Shown here in pieces: positions 44,764 through 52,878 of a DNA stretch of 64,000 bases. The notes beneath the pieces are model-generated. The model did no database searches, was not told the origin of the DNA, and saw nothing but the letters and a program-made list of their open reading frames with translations. Within the stretch, counting starts at the first letter, position 1; each line of letters begins with the position of its first letter. The position numbers and the translations under genes are program-made. Source of the DNA: Spirochaetota bacterium (GTDB lineage: Bacteria; Spirochaetota; Spirochaetia; Treponematales; Rectinemataceae); assembly GCA_029265615.1 (NCBI GenBank), contig JAJUIB010000009.1, positions 44,813 to 108,812 of the forward strand, in the 5' to 3' direction.

Positions 44764-46026
44764 ATGATTAAGACCGTGAAGGATATCGAACTCAAAGGTA
44801 AGCGCGTTGTGATGCGCGTCGATTTCAATGTCCCCATGAAGGACGGCAGGGTTCAGGACGATACCCGCATCGTCGCCGCGATCCCCACCATCAAGTATGT
44901 CATGGAGCAGGGCGCCACCTCTCTCGTTCTCATGTCCCACCTTGGCGACCCCAAAAAGGACATGAAAAAAGCCAAGGAGAAAGCGGAAAAGGATGGCAAG
45001 CCTTTTGACGAAGCGAAGTATATAGCCGGGAAGCACCGCATGGCCCCTGTTGCCGCCTACCTTGCGGAGAAGCTCGGGAGGCCGGTCGTTTTCGCGGGAG
45101 AGGACTCCTGTTTCGGAAAAAAGGCCTTTATCGAAGCACAGCCCTCAGGCACCATCGTCATGCTCGAGAATACCCGTTTCCACAAGGAGGAGACGAGCGA
45201 GGATGCTGACGAGCGTGACAAGCTTGCAAAGGAGCTTGCGACCTACGGCGAGATCTTCGTGAACGACGCCTTCGGCACGGCGCACCGCGATCACGCCTCC
45301 ACCGCTTCCATCGCGAAATTCCTCCCCGTTTCCGTAGGAGGCTTCCTCATGGAGAAGGAGGTCCGTTACCTTGAACCCATGGTGACGAACCCGCCTAAGC
45401 CAATGGTCGCCATTATTGGCGGCGCCAAGGTTTCCTCGAAGATCGCCGTTCTTGAATCCCTTCTCAGGAACGCAAGTGCCCTTGTTATCGGCGGCGGCAT
45501 GGCCTACACCTTCCTCAAGGCGCAGGGGCATACGGTCGGCAGGTCGCTCGTCGAGGACGATCAGCTCGACACCGCGCGCAAAATCCTTGCGGCCGCCTCC
45601 AAGGCGGGCGTGGATATCGTTTTGCCGCTCGATCATGTGTGCGCCGCGGCCTTCGATGCCGCTGCGGCCCCGACGCCTGTCGACGGGCTCAACATCTCCG
45701 AGGGACTCATGGGCATGGACGTCGGTCCGAAGACCCTTGCCCGGTACCGGGCTGTGCTTGCCACCGCGAAGAGCGTCGTATGGAACGGGCCCGTGGGTGT
45801 GTTCGAGTTTGATGCGTTTTCGAAGGGTACCGGCGAAGTCGCCAAAATGGTCGCCGAAGCGACATCGCGCGGGGCGACGACGGTGGTGGGCGGAGGCGAT
45901 TCTGTCGCCGCCGTGAACAAATTCGGCCTTGCGGACAAGATGAGCCACGTCTCCACGGGCGGCGGCGCCTCGCTCGAGCTCCTCGAGGGCAAAAAGCTGC
46001 CCGGCATCGAGGTGTGCCGCGCCTAG
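44764..46026 (+). CDS. pgk: Phosphoglycerate kinase
   Basis: Glycolytic kinase of 420 residues that makes ATP from 1,3-bisphosphoglycerate. The N-terminal 'KRVVMRVDFNVPMKDGRV' binds the substrate; 'LMSHLGDPK', 'MLENTRFHKEE', 'FVNDAFGTAHRDHAS' and the nucleotide-domain 'VWNGPVGVFEFDAFSKGTGE' and 'TVVGGGDSVAAV' are all present. The ATG at 44764 follows AAGGGAGG; the frame is open further upstream but through the terminator hairpins. It follows gapA as in many bacteria. Confidence 0.97.
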   Translation: MIKTVKDIELKGKRVVMRVDFNVPMKDGRVQDDTRIVAAIPTIKYVMEQGATSLVLMSHLGDPKKDMKKAKEKAEKDGKPFDEAKYIAGKHRMAPVAAYLAEKLGRPVVFAGEDSCFGKKAFIEAQPSGTIVMLENTRFHKEETSEDADERDKLAKELATYGEIFVNDAFGTAHRDHASTASIAKFLPVSVGGFLMEKEVRYLEPMVTNPPKPMVAIIGGAKVSSKIAVLESLLRNASALVIGGGMAYTFLKAQGHTVGRSLVEDDQLDTARKILAAASKAGVDIVLPLDHVCAAAFDAAAAPTPVDGLNISEGLMGMDVGPKTLARYRAVLATAKSVVWNGPVGVFEFDAFSKGTGEVAKMVAEATSRGATTVVGGGDSVAAVNKFGLADKMSHVSTGGGASLELLEGKKLPGIEVCRA

Positions 46027-46056
46027 GCTTTCGCGGCGAGGGGTACACGGTGGGCC

Positions 46057-46112
46057 GGCCGGACGACGACTAAAGCCGTTCGTCCGGCCTCGTCATTTCG
46101 GGACATGACGAG
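46057..46112 (+). terminator. Tandem hairpins after pgk
   Basis: GGCCGGACGA (46057-46066) pairs perfectly with TCGTCCGGCC (46080-46089), and directly after it CTCGTCAT (46089-46096) pairs with ATGACGAG (46105-46112). No T-tract follows, so it is either a rho-assisted end or an RNA-stabilising structure. Confidence 0.5.
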
Positions 46113-46157
46113 CGGGGCGCCTTGCCGTGGCCTCGCTTCCCGGCCTATGATCGTAAC

Positions 46158-46841
46158 ATGAGCGGCGACAACTCTGACGGCTTTGCCACACTCGACCCCA
46201 CGGCGATCGAATACCTTAGGAAGTGTTCGGTCAACCTTTCCGCGGAAAAGTACGAAATCACCAAAGTCCTTGCGACCGTGATGGTGCTCGATATCCGTGG
46301 CTTTACCGGACTCTGTAGCCGCGTGGATGAGGAGACGAGCAACGGCATCATCAAGGACTTTGTGCTCTCAGCCCTCGAAATATCGCTCTCGCCCTTTTGC
46401 GACTACATGAAAACCCTGGGCGATGGCGTGATGTTCATCGGGGAACAGCCCCTCACTGTGGTGTTTCCCGAGCTGCTTGACGCTTATCGCAACCTCATCG
46501 AGTCCTTCAAGGATGAAGGCGGAGATGCGCGCATCGACGGGATTGGTTTATCCGTCGTCCATGGCGAAATCTTTAAGTACGAAATACCCGCCGTGCGTGG
46601 CCTCGGCTACAAGGACTATTTCGGCACCGCGGTCAATCTCGCCTTCCGCCTTCAAGACGTGATCAAGGCGGAAGGAGGCGGTCGCATCGACGAGGGCTCC
46701 AAGATCGTCATGCCTGCAAGCACCCTCGCCAGCCTGCCGCGGCAGCCTGCGCGCAGGGTGGCGACGAGCGCGGTGTTGCGCGGCATACCCGAAGAGCTCA
46801 CCAAGGACGTGTACGTCATCTCACCCCAAGATTTTTCCTGA
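46158..46841 (+). CDS. Class III nucleotidyl cyclase domain protein
   Basis: A soluble 227-residue protein made almost only of a class III adenylate/guanylate cyclase domain. 'VLDIRGFTGLCSRVD' contains the first metal Asp, 'YMKTLGDGVMFIGE' the base-contacting Lys and second Asp, and 'GTAVNLAFRLQ' the transition-state Asn and Arg, so the enzyme should be active. No sensor, HAMP or membrane domain is attached, which is less common. The ATG at 46158 is chosen; the frame is open to 46122. It may make cAMP from ATP; cGMP cannot be excluded. Confidence 0.8.
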   Translation: MSGDNSDGFATLDPTAIEYLRKCSVNLSAEKYEITKVLATVMVLDIRGFTGLCSRVDEETSNGIIKDFVLSALEISLSPFCDYMKTLGDGVMFIGEQPLTVVFPELLDAYRNLIESFKDEGGDARIDGIGLSVVHGEIFKYEIPAVRGLGYKDYFGTAVNLAFRLQDVIKAEGGGRIDEGSKIVMPASTLASLPRQPARRVATSAVLRGIPEELTKDVYVISPQDFS

Positions 46842-46884
46842 TCAGCCCCGCTTGCCCTGCCGTGCGGCGTGCGGGCGGGTCCTG

Positions 46885-46907
46885 CGTCCCTGACGGCGTC
46901 AGGGACG
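46885..46907. promoter_or_regulatory. Perfect 10-bp inverted repeat before a promoter
   Basis: CGTCCCTGAC (46885-46894) and GTCAGGGACG (46898-46907) are perfect complements with a 3-bp centre. It ends three bases before the -35 box at 46911 and 43 bp after the cyclase stop. It could be a terminator stem for the cyclase transcript (no T-tract) or an operator. Confidence 0.5.
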
Positions 46908-46910
46908 GCG

Positions 46911-46938
46911 TTGACGTGTCTGGGCGGCGGGATATAAT
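46911..46938 (+). promoter_or_regulatory. Sigma-70 promoter of the DUF4384 gene
   Basis: TTGACG (46911-46916) and a perfect TATAAT (46933-46938) with a 16-bp spacer. Transcription would start near 46945, about 63 nt before the chosen start at 47008. Confidence 0.7.
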
Positions 46939-47007
46939 CCTTGACATCGTGGCCCTGCCGCTGCCATGGCGTACCATGGTGTGGCTCGCATCGAGGGTGA
47001 GGGTGCA

Positions 47008-47988
47008 ATGCAAAAGTCTCTGCGGATGGTGAGTCTCCTCTGTGTCGCACTTATCTGCGCGCTGCCGCTATGCGCAGATGGCGTCGAAGCGGCGCTGACG
47101 AAGGAACTCGACCGGATGGCGAGCGCCTATTACTTTCCCACGCTCTCCGCTTCCTTCGGTACGTTCACCTATGCATACAGCGGACTTCCCAGCCCCTTCG
47201 CTCGCTGGCTCGAAGAGCGTCTTGCCGACGCCGCGACGAAAAGTTCGCGGGTGCGCATTGTCAACTGCGCGGCCCAGGCGGCAATGGATCCTGCGTTCCG
47301 CAAGGTGTATGCGGACCTGTTTTCAGTCCAGGATGTTGGCGCGCTTCTCTATGGTCGCTATTTCGATGAGGGGAAGTTTGTGCGGGCTCGGCTTGAGCTC
47401 ACGGGGTTTTCTGATGGCGTGCTTATCGGAACGGCCGAGCTACTTATTCCGCGGAGTGCTGTTCCCTCCGCGGTCGCGGTCGATCCTGCGAAGGCCGCCC
47501 TGCTCGCCGCGGCGGATTTAAGCGGCGTTGTTACGGGGGAGGGTGGTGGCCTTAGGGTTTCCGTAAGCACCGACCGCGGACAGGGCGCTGTCTATCGCGA
47601 GGGGGAGTATATGCGCCTCCTCATCACGACGAACCAGGATGCATGGATCAAGGTATACCATATCGATTCTGGCGGTACGGCCCAGCTTGTCTGGCCTAAC
47701 CGCTTTGGTGGGAGCGGACGGATCGCCGCTTCCGAGGTGCTCACCATCCCCTCGGCGGCCGATGCGTTTGCCTTTAGACTGACGCCGCCGTTTGGAACCG
47801 AGTTCATCAAGGTCGTTGCATCAACGCAGCCGTTTGCGGTTTATGAGGCGGACTTTAGCGATCTTACAGGCGGCGCGCGCGGTGCCATAAGCCGGGGCAT
47901 CGCGGTGACGAAGGCCGCGCCGGGGGCGGCCGCGCAGGCGGTGCGGGCCGAGGCGCTTGCAAGGTATCTGATCCTTCCGCGTGAATAA
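47008..47988 (+). CDS. Secreted DUF4384-domain protein
   Basis: A 326-residue exported protein; the start at 47008 opens a signal peptide (MQKSLRMVSLLCVALICALP). Residues about 30-170 are a CsgG-like or peptidoglycan-associated region of unknown family (FRKVYADLFSVQDVGALLYG). Residues about 195-280 are a DUF4384 domain: 'YREGEYMRLLITTNQDAWIK', 'QLVWPNRFGGSGRIAA' and 'FGTEFIKVVASTQPF'. Such domains occur in surface proteins tied to caspase-like or kinase systems. Its stop codon lies in the first copy of an 18-bp tandem repeat. Confidence 0.72.
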   Translation: MQKSLRMVSLLCVALICALPLCADGVEAALTKELDRMASAYYFPTLSASFGTFTYAYSGLPSPFARWLEERLADAATKSSRVRIVNCAAQAAMDPAFRKVYADLFSVQDVGALLYGRYFDEGKFVRARLELTGFSDGVLIGTAELLIPRSAVPSAVAVDPAKAALLAAADLSGVVTGEGGGLRVSVSTDRGQGAVYREGEYMRLLITTNQDAWIKVYHIDSGGTAQLVWPNRFGGSGRIAASEVLTIPSAADAFAFRLTPPFGTEFIKVVASTQPFAVYEADFSDLTGGARGAISRGIAVTKAAPGAAAQAVRAEALARYLILPRE

Positions 47989-48032
47989 CGCCGGCCGCGT
48001 GAATAACGCCGGCCGCGTGAATAACGCGGCTG
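47979..48032 (+). repeat. 18-bp tandem repeat (three copies) spanning a stop codon
   Basis: GCGTGAATAACGCCGGCC is repeated at 47979-47996 and 47997-48014, with a third copy diverged at its end (48015-48032). The first copy supplies the last codons and TAA of the upstream gene, and because 18 is a multiple of three the later copies place further in-frame stop codons. Confidence 0.9.
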
Positions 48033-48082
48033 CCGAATAACGCGCTCGTGTACAGGGCGCGGCAGGGGCCGAGGAGGGCAAG

Positions 48083-48808
48083 GTGCGCGTTAAGCGTGGA
48101 TCTCTTGCGGCTAGCGGATTGTTCGCATTCGCTCTGCTTGCCCCCTTGCGCGCGGAGATCATTCTTTCGAATCCCGGCATTCCCGCTCGCGAGGAGCTTG
48201 TATACGAGCGTAGGACGGGCGGCACAATCGAGACCGTTTCAATCGAGCTTATCTTCCGCGAGGTGGCCGGGCTCGCCGTTTATGAATACGTGAGCCGGGC
48301 TCCCGACGCCGATACGCGGGCCGTACTCGATGCGGCGAATCTTTTCGCGCGCGAGGTCGAAACGACATCCAGGCAGGGTGGCGACGTCGTGCGCCGCACC
48401 GCCCTTATCCTTTCCACGCGGCGCCCCGCCGAGGACGCGGTTCTGCTCGCCGGTGTTGAAACCATGGGCGTCGCCCTTCGCGGCTTTCCGTTTGGTGTCC
48501 AGCGGAGGGCGAAACTCGAATTTGTCGGCACTGGTTCAGGTGGATTCTCGTTTGATTTCGCGGTCATGGGCAGGGAGCGCATTGTCGCCGCCGGCCGGCC
48601 GTGGGAGTGTTGGAAGACGCAGATCGGCCTCGGCGGCATTTTTGCCGCGTTCGGCAAAACAACGCTCTGGTATGCGGTCGCTCCGCCCCATGTGCTTGTG
48701 CGGAGCGAGGGCATCTCCGGCCCGCCCGGTTCGCCTAGCGTGCTTCTTGAGCTTGCAAGCTACCGAGCGTCCGGCCTTGCCTGGCCGAATCTGCCCCCGC
48801 GTCCTTAA
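48083..48808 (+). CDS. Secreted protein of unknown function
   Basis: A 241-residue exported protein with a GTG start and signal peptide (SLAASGLFAFALLAPLRAE). The mature part is beta-rich with short charged turns: 'IETVSIELIFREVAGLAVYE', 'DFAVMGRERIVAAGRPWECW' and 'WYAVAPPHVLVRSEG'. The pattern recalls DUF3108-like periplasmic proteins, where a similar Trp/Tyr-rich 'YWF-x-P' end occurs, but I cannot assign it. It lies 94 bp after the DUF4384 gene and probably shares its promoter. Confidence 0.6.
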   Translation: MRVKRGSLAASGLFAFALLAPLRAEIILSNPGIPAREELVYERRTGGTIETVSIELIFREVAGLAVYEYVSRAPDADTRAVLDAANLFAREVETTSRQGGDVVRRTALILSTRRPAEDAVLLAGVETMGVALRGFPFGVQRRAKLEFVGTGSGGFSFDFAVMGRERIVAAGRPWECWKTQIGLGGIFAAFGKTTLWYAVAPPHVLVRSEGISGPPGSPSVLLELASYRASGLAWPNLPPRP

Positions 48809-48817
48809 ACCGCTACA

Positions 48818-50557
48818 TCACTTTTTCGCGGCGGCGTTTTTGCCGGCGATGCGTCCAAAGACGATCGTGTCGGCTAGAGCGTTGCCGCCAAGGCGGTTCG
48901 TGCCGTGGATACCGCCCGTCACCTCACCTGCCGCATAGAGGCCCGGAATCACCGCGCCCTTCGCATCGAGTACCTCGGCAGCCGTGTTGATCCTTACGCC
49001 ACCCATCGTGTGGTGGACGGTCGGAACACGCGGGCTTGCGTAGAACGGCGCCTTGTCGATCGTGTTGCCGAGAAGCTTTTTGCCAAAGGCGTCCTGCTTT
49101 GTCTCGACGCCGCGGTTGTATTCGTCAATCGTCGCGCGGAGCGCGACAGGGTCGACACCAATCTTGAGGGCGAGCTCCTCGATCGTATCGGCACTGAACG
49201 CGGAGCCTTTTTTGACGAGCGAAGCCGCCGTCTCGTTGAAGCTGTTCTTGCTCTCCGGCGTCGGCATCGAGTGCGCGTCACAGATGACGAACATGTACTG
49301 GTCGCGCTGCTTGAGTAGCGCCTGCGTCATCACATCGCGGCGCTCCGCCTCGGAGACAAAGCGCTTTCCGTCCTTGTTCACATAGATGTAGTCCTCGACA
49401 TTGAAGCCCACCCAGCCTTCGAGGGCGCCGGTTTTCGGATCGCCCAAGGGGAGCATCTGGATGTACTCCATGCCGACCAATGCCGCACCGATTTTCTGGG
49501 CCATCACGACGCCTTCGCCGAGAGCGCCGGGATGGTTTGTTGTGCCGAGATTGGGTGTGATGCGCGCATCGTACGCCTGCCGCATCTCCTTATTGGCGGC
49601 GAAGCCGCCCGTCGCAAGAACGACGCCCCGCGAGGCATCGATCCTGATGCGTGTCCCCTTCGCGTCGATGACGACGACGCCCGTCACCTTGCCATCCTCG
49701 CGGATGATCTGGTCGGCCCGCGTTTCGAGCATAATCGTTGCGCCTTTTGCCTTTGCGGCCGAGGAGAGCGTCTTGATGAAGCCCGTTCCTACGGGCTCGA
49801 TGGGGGCGTGGCTTCGCGGCCAGAGGGCGCCAAGGACAGTGAAGACCTTGTCGTCAAACTTCATGCCCATGCTCTCGAGCCATGCAAGCCCCTCGGGTGC
49901 GCCTTCGACGAGCGTTCGCACGAGGGCGGGATCCGCCTTTTTGTCGCCGCCTTCGAAGGTTTGCTGGAAGTGCTTATCGATCGAATCTTCGATGCCCTGC
50001 TTCGACTGCCGTGCTGGGTCGACGGCATTGTACGCGCCGCCTGCGCGGATTGAGTTGCCACCGAGAAAGGCCATTTTTTCGACGAGGATGACCTTCGCGC
50101 CGGCGTTCGCCGCCTCGACCGCCGCAGCAAGTCCGGCGTTGCCGCCTCCGACGACTACAACGTCTGTCTTAATTCGCTTCGCGACGGGATAGAGGGTTGC
50201 CCCTTCGAGTGCCTTTGCGACGGCGGTTTTGATGGCTTCGCTTGTTTCGGTCGCGCCGGCGACCGCATCGACGGAGGCGCTCTGCGCCTTGACGATTGCC
50301 GCAGGAATTTTCGCAATTGCCGCGTCGGAAATGCCCGCGGAGTCGCTTGCGTTCACCGTGACGCTTGCGATTTTGCCATTTTTAACGGTGACGAGCACCT
50401 TGAGCTCGCCTCCATGGCTCGGCGCGCTACCCTCGTAGACGCCGTTCAAGTACGTCGGCTTGCCGCTTGCTCCGGTAAAGGATCCCGCTGCGACAAGGAC
50501 CAGGGCAAGGGCGAGAAGTGCAAGGCCCGCAAGGGGCCCGGCTTTTCGGCTACGCAT
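48818..50557 (-). CDS. FAD-dependent fumarate reductase-like flavoprotein with FMN-binding domain
   Basis: A 579-residue exported flavoprotein. The ATG at 50557 follows GGGAGGTACC and opens a signal sequence. Residues about 35-110 are an FMN_bind domain with 'DAVAGATETSEAI', the site where ApbE can attach FMN to threonine. The rest is a flavocytochrome c-type FAD_binding_2 domain: 'DVVVVGGGNAGLAAAVEAAN', 'ILVEKMAFLGGNSIRAGGAY', 'GVVLATGGFAANKEM' and the C-terminal 'GLYAAGEVTGGIHGTNRLGG'. Related enzymes reduce fumarate, urocanate or other unsaturated acids. A TetR regulator faces it across a perfect operator. Confidence 0.92.
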   Translation of the reverse strand: MRSRKAGPLAGLALLALALVLVAAGSFTGASGKPTYLNGVYEGSAPSHGGELKVLVTVKNGKIASVTVNASDSAGISDAAIAKIPAAIVKAQSASVDAVAGATETSEAIKTAVAKALEGATLYPVAKRIKTDVVVVGGGNAGLAAAVEAANAGAKVILVEKMAFLGGNSIRAGGAYNAVDPARQSKQGIEDSIDKHFQQTFEGGDKKADPALVRTLVEGAPEGLAWLESMGMKFDDKVFTVLGALWPRSHAPIEPVGTGFIKTLSSAAKAKGATIMLETRADQIIREDGKVTGVVVIDAKGTRIRIDASRGVVLATGGFAANKEMRQAYDARITPNLGTTNHPGALGEGVVMAQKIGAALVGMEYIQMLPLGDPKTGALEGWVGFNVEDYIYVNKDGKRFVSEAERRDVMTQALLKQRDQYMFVICDAHSMPTPESKNSFNETAASLVKKGSAFSADTIEELALKIGVDPVALRATIDEYNRGVETKQDAFGKKLLGNTIDKAPFYASPRVPTVHHTMGGVRINTAAEVLDAKGAVIPGLYAAGEVTGGIHGTNRLGGNALADTIVFGRIAGKNAAAKK

Positions 50558-50604
50558 GGTACCTCCCTCTTCCGCGTGTGCGCATATTAAGCGCAATATT
50601 TATC

Positions 50605-50633
50605 GTAATAATCCTGAAACGCATTCTAGTCAA
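50605..50633 (-). promoter_or_regulatory. Promoter of the flavoprotein gene, overlapping the operator
   Basis: On the minus strand TTGACT (50628-50633) and TATTAC (50605-50610) are separated by exactly 17 bp. The -35 lies in the centre of the inverted repeat at 50618-50648, so a bound dimer would block RNA polymerase. Confidence 0.65.
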
Positions 50634-50648
50634 TAGCTAGAATGCGTT
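50618..50648. promoter_or_regulatory. Perfect 12-bp inverted repeat, probable TetR operator
   Basis: AACGCATTCTAG (50618-50629) and CTAGAATGCGTT (50637-50648) are exact complements around a 7-bp centre. The element lies in the divergent gap between the flavoprotein gene and the TetR gene, as is typical for this family, and covers the -35 box of the former. Confidence 0.8.
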
Positions 50649-50738
50649 ATTGAATTATTTCTTGCGCCGCGCCTTAAGGCGGGGTCATTGCGAATGAGTC
50701 GAGGCATCTGGTAGGCTTGCACCGTAAAGAGGGAGTGG

Positions 50739-51329
50739 ATGCCGCGGAAGGAACCGACACGACGCAAGGAAAAGGCAGCCGCAAACAAGCAACGCATTTA
50801 CGAGGCAGCCTTGGCCGTCATCGGCGAAAAAGGCTTTGAACAGACGACGATTCACGATATCACCACCCGCGCGGGTGTCGCGATCGGCACCTTTTATCAC
50901 CACTTTCGTTCGAAGGATGGAATACTCGAGGAGAATTTCCGGCGGGCCGACGAGGCTTTTGCGGCCTTCGCCCAAGAGCTGGCGGAGGCGCCGGGCACGG
51001 CGGAAGAGCGCATCCTTCGCTACCTTGACCGCTACGCCCTGCTTATTGAGGAGACCGGCTTCGATCTCGTAAGCAAGATTTATACCTACAAGAACAAGCT
51101 TTTCGTGCGGCGGGGGCGGGCCATGCAGGAGGGCCTCGTCAAAATACTCCGCGACGCCCAGGAGCAGGGCGAGCTCAAGCGCGATCTCTCTCCCGAGGAG
51201 CTCTGCGAGTATCTTTTTGTTGCCGCGCGCGGCGTGGTCTTTCACTGGTGCCTCATCGATGGAGGCGCCGATATCCGTGCACTGATGCAGAGGCATTTTT
51301 CGCTACTTTTGCCGGCTTTTGTCGCGTGA
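50739..51329 (+). CDS. TetR-family transcriptional regulator
   Basis: A 196-residue repressor. The N-terminal helix-turn-helix reads 'IYEAALAVIGEKGFEQTTIH', 'DITTRAGVAIGTFYHHFRSK', 'DGILEENFRR', a textbook TetR domain. The C-terminal ligand domain (residues 70-190) contains 'EELCEYLFVAARGVVFHWCL'. It is divergent from the flavoprotein reductase, with the 12-bp inverted repeat between them, and probably represses that gene and itself. The inducer is likely an unsaturated acid or aromatic, by analogy only. Confidence 0.9.
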   Translation: MPRKEPTRRKEKAAANKQRIYEAALAVIGEKGFEQTTIHDITTRAGVAIGTFYHHFRSKDGILEENFRRADEAFAAFAQELAEAPGTAEERILRYLDRYALLIEETGFDLVSKIYTYKNKLFVRRGRAMQEGLVKILRDAQEQGELKRDLSPEELCEYLFVAARGVVFHWCLIDGGADIRALMQRHFSLLLPAFVA

Positions 51330-51522
51330 ACCCCGCGCGCGCCGCGTCGACACGCTTTACGAAGCCCCGCAGCCCTCGTTACTATGGGTCAAGGCGGGCG
51401 CTCCGGTCGGGAGCAGGTCCGTCCGGCGCCCGGCTTGGGTTTTGCGGCGTAAGGCCGCGTGCGGCTTTCGGCCGTAGCCCCAGGCATTCTTGCGCGCGTC
51501 ATCCCCTCCCCGAGGATAGTCT

Positions 51523-52272
51523 ATGCGGAACTACTTCATCGCCGGCAATTGGAAGATGCACAAGACGGTGTCTGAGTCCGTCGCCCTTGCCAAAGCGCTC
51601 GTCGCGCAGCTTGCAGGCTGCAGGGAAAAGCTCATGATCGCCCCCGCGTTCACGGCGCTCGCCGCGGTGTCGGAGGTGGTGAAAGGCACGAACATTCTTC
51701 TCGGCGCGCAGAACATGGGCCCCGAGGAACAGGGCGCTCATACGGGCGAGGTATCCGTGCTCATGCTCAAGGATCTCGGCGTCAAGGTGGTCATTCTCGG
51801 TCACTCCGAGCGTCGGCATACCTATGGTGAAACGGATGAACTTATCAACAAAAAGGTTCGCCTTGCGCTTCAACACGGCCTTGAGGTCATTCTCTGTGTC
51901 GGCGAAACCCTGGATGAGCGGGAAAGCGGCCGCCTCGAGGCGGTCTGCAGAACCCAGGTCGAGCAGGGGCTTGCGGGGGTGTCCGCAGGCGACCTTGCTC
52001 GGGTGACCATCGCCTACGAACCGGTCTGGGCCATAGGCACCGGCAAGACTGCAACGCCGGAGGATGCGGATGCGGTGCATGCGTACATCCGTAAGGTGAT
52101 GGCAGAGCGCTATGGCGAGGCCGCTGCTAAGGCGATGTGCATTCAGTACGGTGGATCGGTGAAGGCCGAAAACGCGGCTCAGCTCATGCAGAAGGCGAAC
52201 ATCGATGGCGCCCTTGTGGGAGGCGCGAGCCTTAAGGCCGAGACCTTCGTTCCCATCGCCGCATTCCGCTAA
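51523..52272 (+). CDS. tpiA: Triosephosphate isomerase
   Basis: Glycolytic enzyme of 249 residues interconverting dihydroxyacetone phosphate and glyceraldehyde 3-phosphate. The catalytic residues are present: Lys11 in 'AGNWKMHK', His94 in 'ILGHSERR' and Glu166 in 'AYEPVWAIGTGK'. The phosphate-binding 'IQYGGSVKAENA' and 'DGALVGGASL' complete it. It lies about 190 bp after the TetR gene, a gap in which I see no strong promoter, and 160 bp before secG. Confidence 0.97.
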   Translation: MRNYFIAGNWKMHKTVSESVALAKALVAQLAGCREKLMIAPAFTALAAVSEVVKGTNILLGAQNMGPEEQGAHTGEVSVLMLKDLGVKVVILGHSERRHTYGETDELINKKVRLALQHGLEVILCVGETLDERESGRLEAVCRTQVEQGLAGVSAGDLARVTIAYEPVWAIGTGKTATPEDADAVHAYIRKVMAERYGEAAAKAMCIQYGGSVKAENAAQLMQKANIDGALVGGASLKAETFVPIAAFR

Positions 52273-52331
52273 CCTAAGGAGTCAAGGCCCTGGCAATCTG
52301 TCGGTCAAGCGCCAGATGCCGGGGCCGGCTC

Positions 52332-52360
52332 TTGCACTCGCTCTTCATTTTCTGTACTAT
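52332..52360 (+). promoter_or_regulatory. Promoter of the secG-ptsN-V-ATPase operon
   Basis: TTGCAC (52332-52337) and TACTAT (52355-52360) with an exact 17-bp spacer; a TG precedes the -10. Transcription would begin near 52367, leaving about 66 nt before the secG start. It is the only good promoter I see for the whole following run of genes. Confidence 0.6.
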
Positions 52361-52432
52361 TGCCGACTATAGGCGCGAGTCCCCGAGAAAGGACGCTTCG
52401 CGCCGGCTCAAACCAGCGTGGAGTTCAAGGCT

Positions 52433-52828
52433 ATGGGCATTCTCGGAATCGTTCTGCTCGTGATTTTCATCATCGTCTGCCTTCTCCTCATTTTCATGGT
52501 CGTCATTCAGGACGAGGGCAATGACAGTCTTGGCGGCATCTTCGCCGGTGGTAGCCAGAGCGCGTTCGGCTCCCGCTCGAGCAATGTGGTGCAGAAATTC
52601 ACCTACGTCCTCGGTGGCCTCTTTTTCGCCTGCGCCTTTGGTCTCGCCCTCGTGAACAAGGGGTCGGTTGGCAATGTCGAAGCGGCGGCGCAGCAGAAGA
52701 GTAGCGCCGCGCCCTCCGAGTGGTGGAACAAGGCTCCAGAGCCCTCTGCCGCGCCTACGGAGCTTGCCCCTTCGAGCACCGGCATCCAGGCTCCCGCAGA
52801 GCCTGCCCCCGCTCCCTCCGGTAAGTAA
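52433..52828 (+). CDS. secG: Preprotein translocase subunit SecG
   Basis: A 131-residue membrane subunit of the SecYEG channel. Two helices (ILGIVLLVIFIIVCLLLIFM and FTYVLGGLFFACAFGLALVN) flank the conserved loop 'VVIQDEGNDSLGGIFAGGSQ', which contains the SecG pattern. The C-terminal 45 residues are rich in Pro, Ala and Ser, an extension seen in some spirochaetes. I prefer the ATG at 52433, after GGAG, to the GTG at 52418. It begins the long V-ATPase run. Confidence 0.92.
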   Translation: MGILGIVLLVIFIIVCLLLIFMVVIQDEGNDSLGGIFAGGSQSAFGSRSSNVVQKFTYVLGGLFFACAFGLALVNKGSVGNVEAAAQQKSSAAPSEWWNKAPEPSAAPTELAPSSTGIQAPAEPAPAPSGK

Positions 52829-52878
52829 GCGATTATGGCGGGTCGGCGCGCGCAAGGGCCGGCCCGCGGAGGTCCTTC

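Noticed and set aside
47979..48032. 18-bp repeats as a possible CRISPR or iteron array
   Set aside because: No spacers, only three copies, and no rep or cas gene nearby.
47981..48040. Tiny GTG-started frame through the 18-bp repeats
   Set aside because: Twenty codons of a repeated VNNAGR unit with no ribosome-binding site; a by-product of the repeat.
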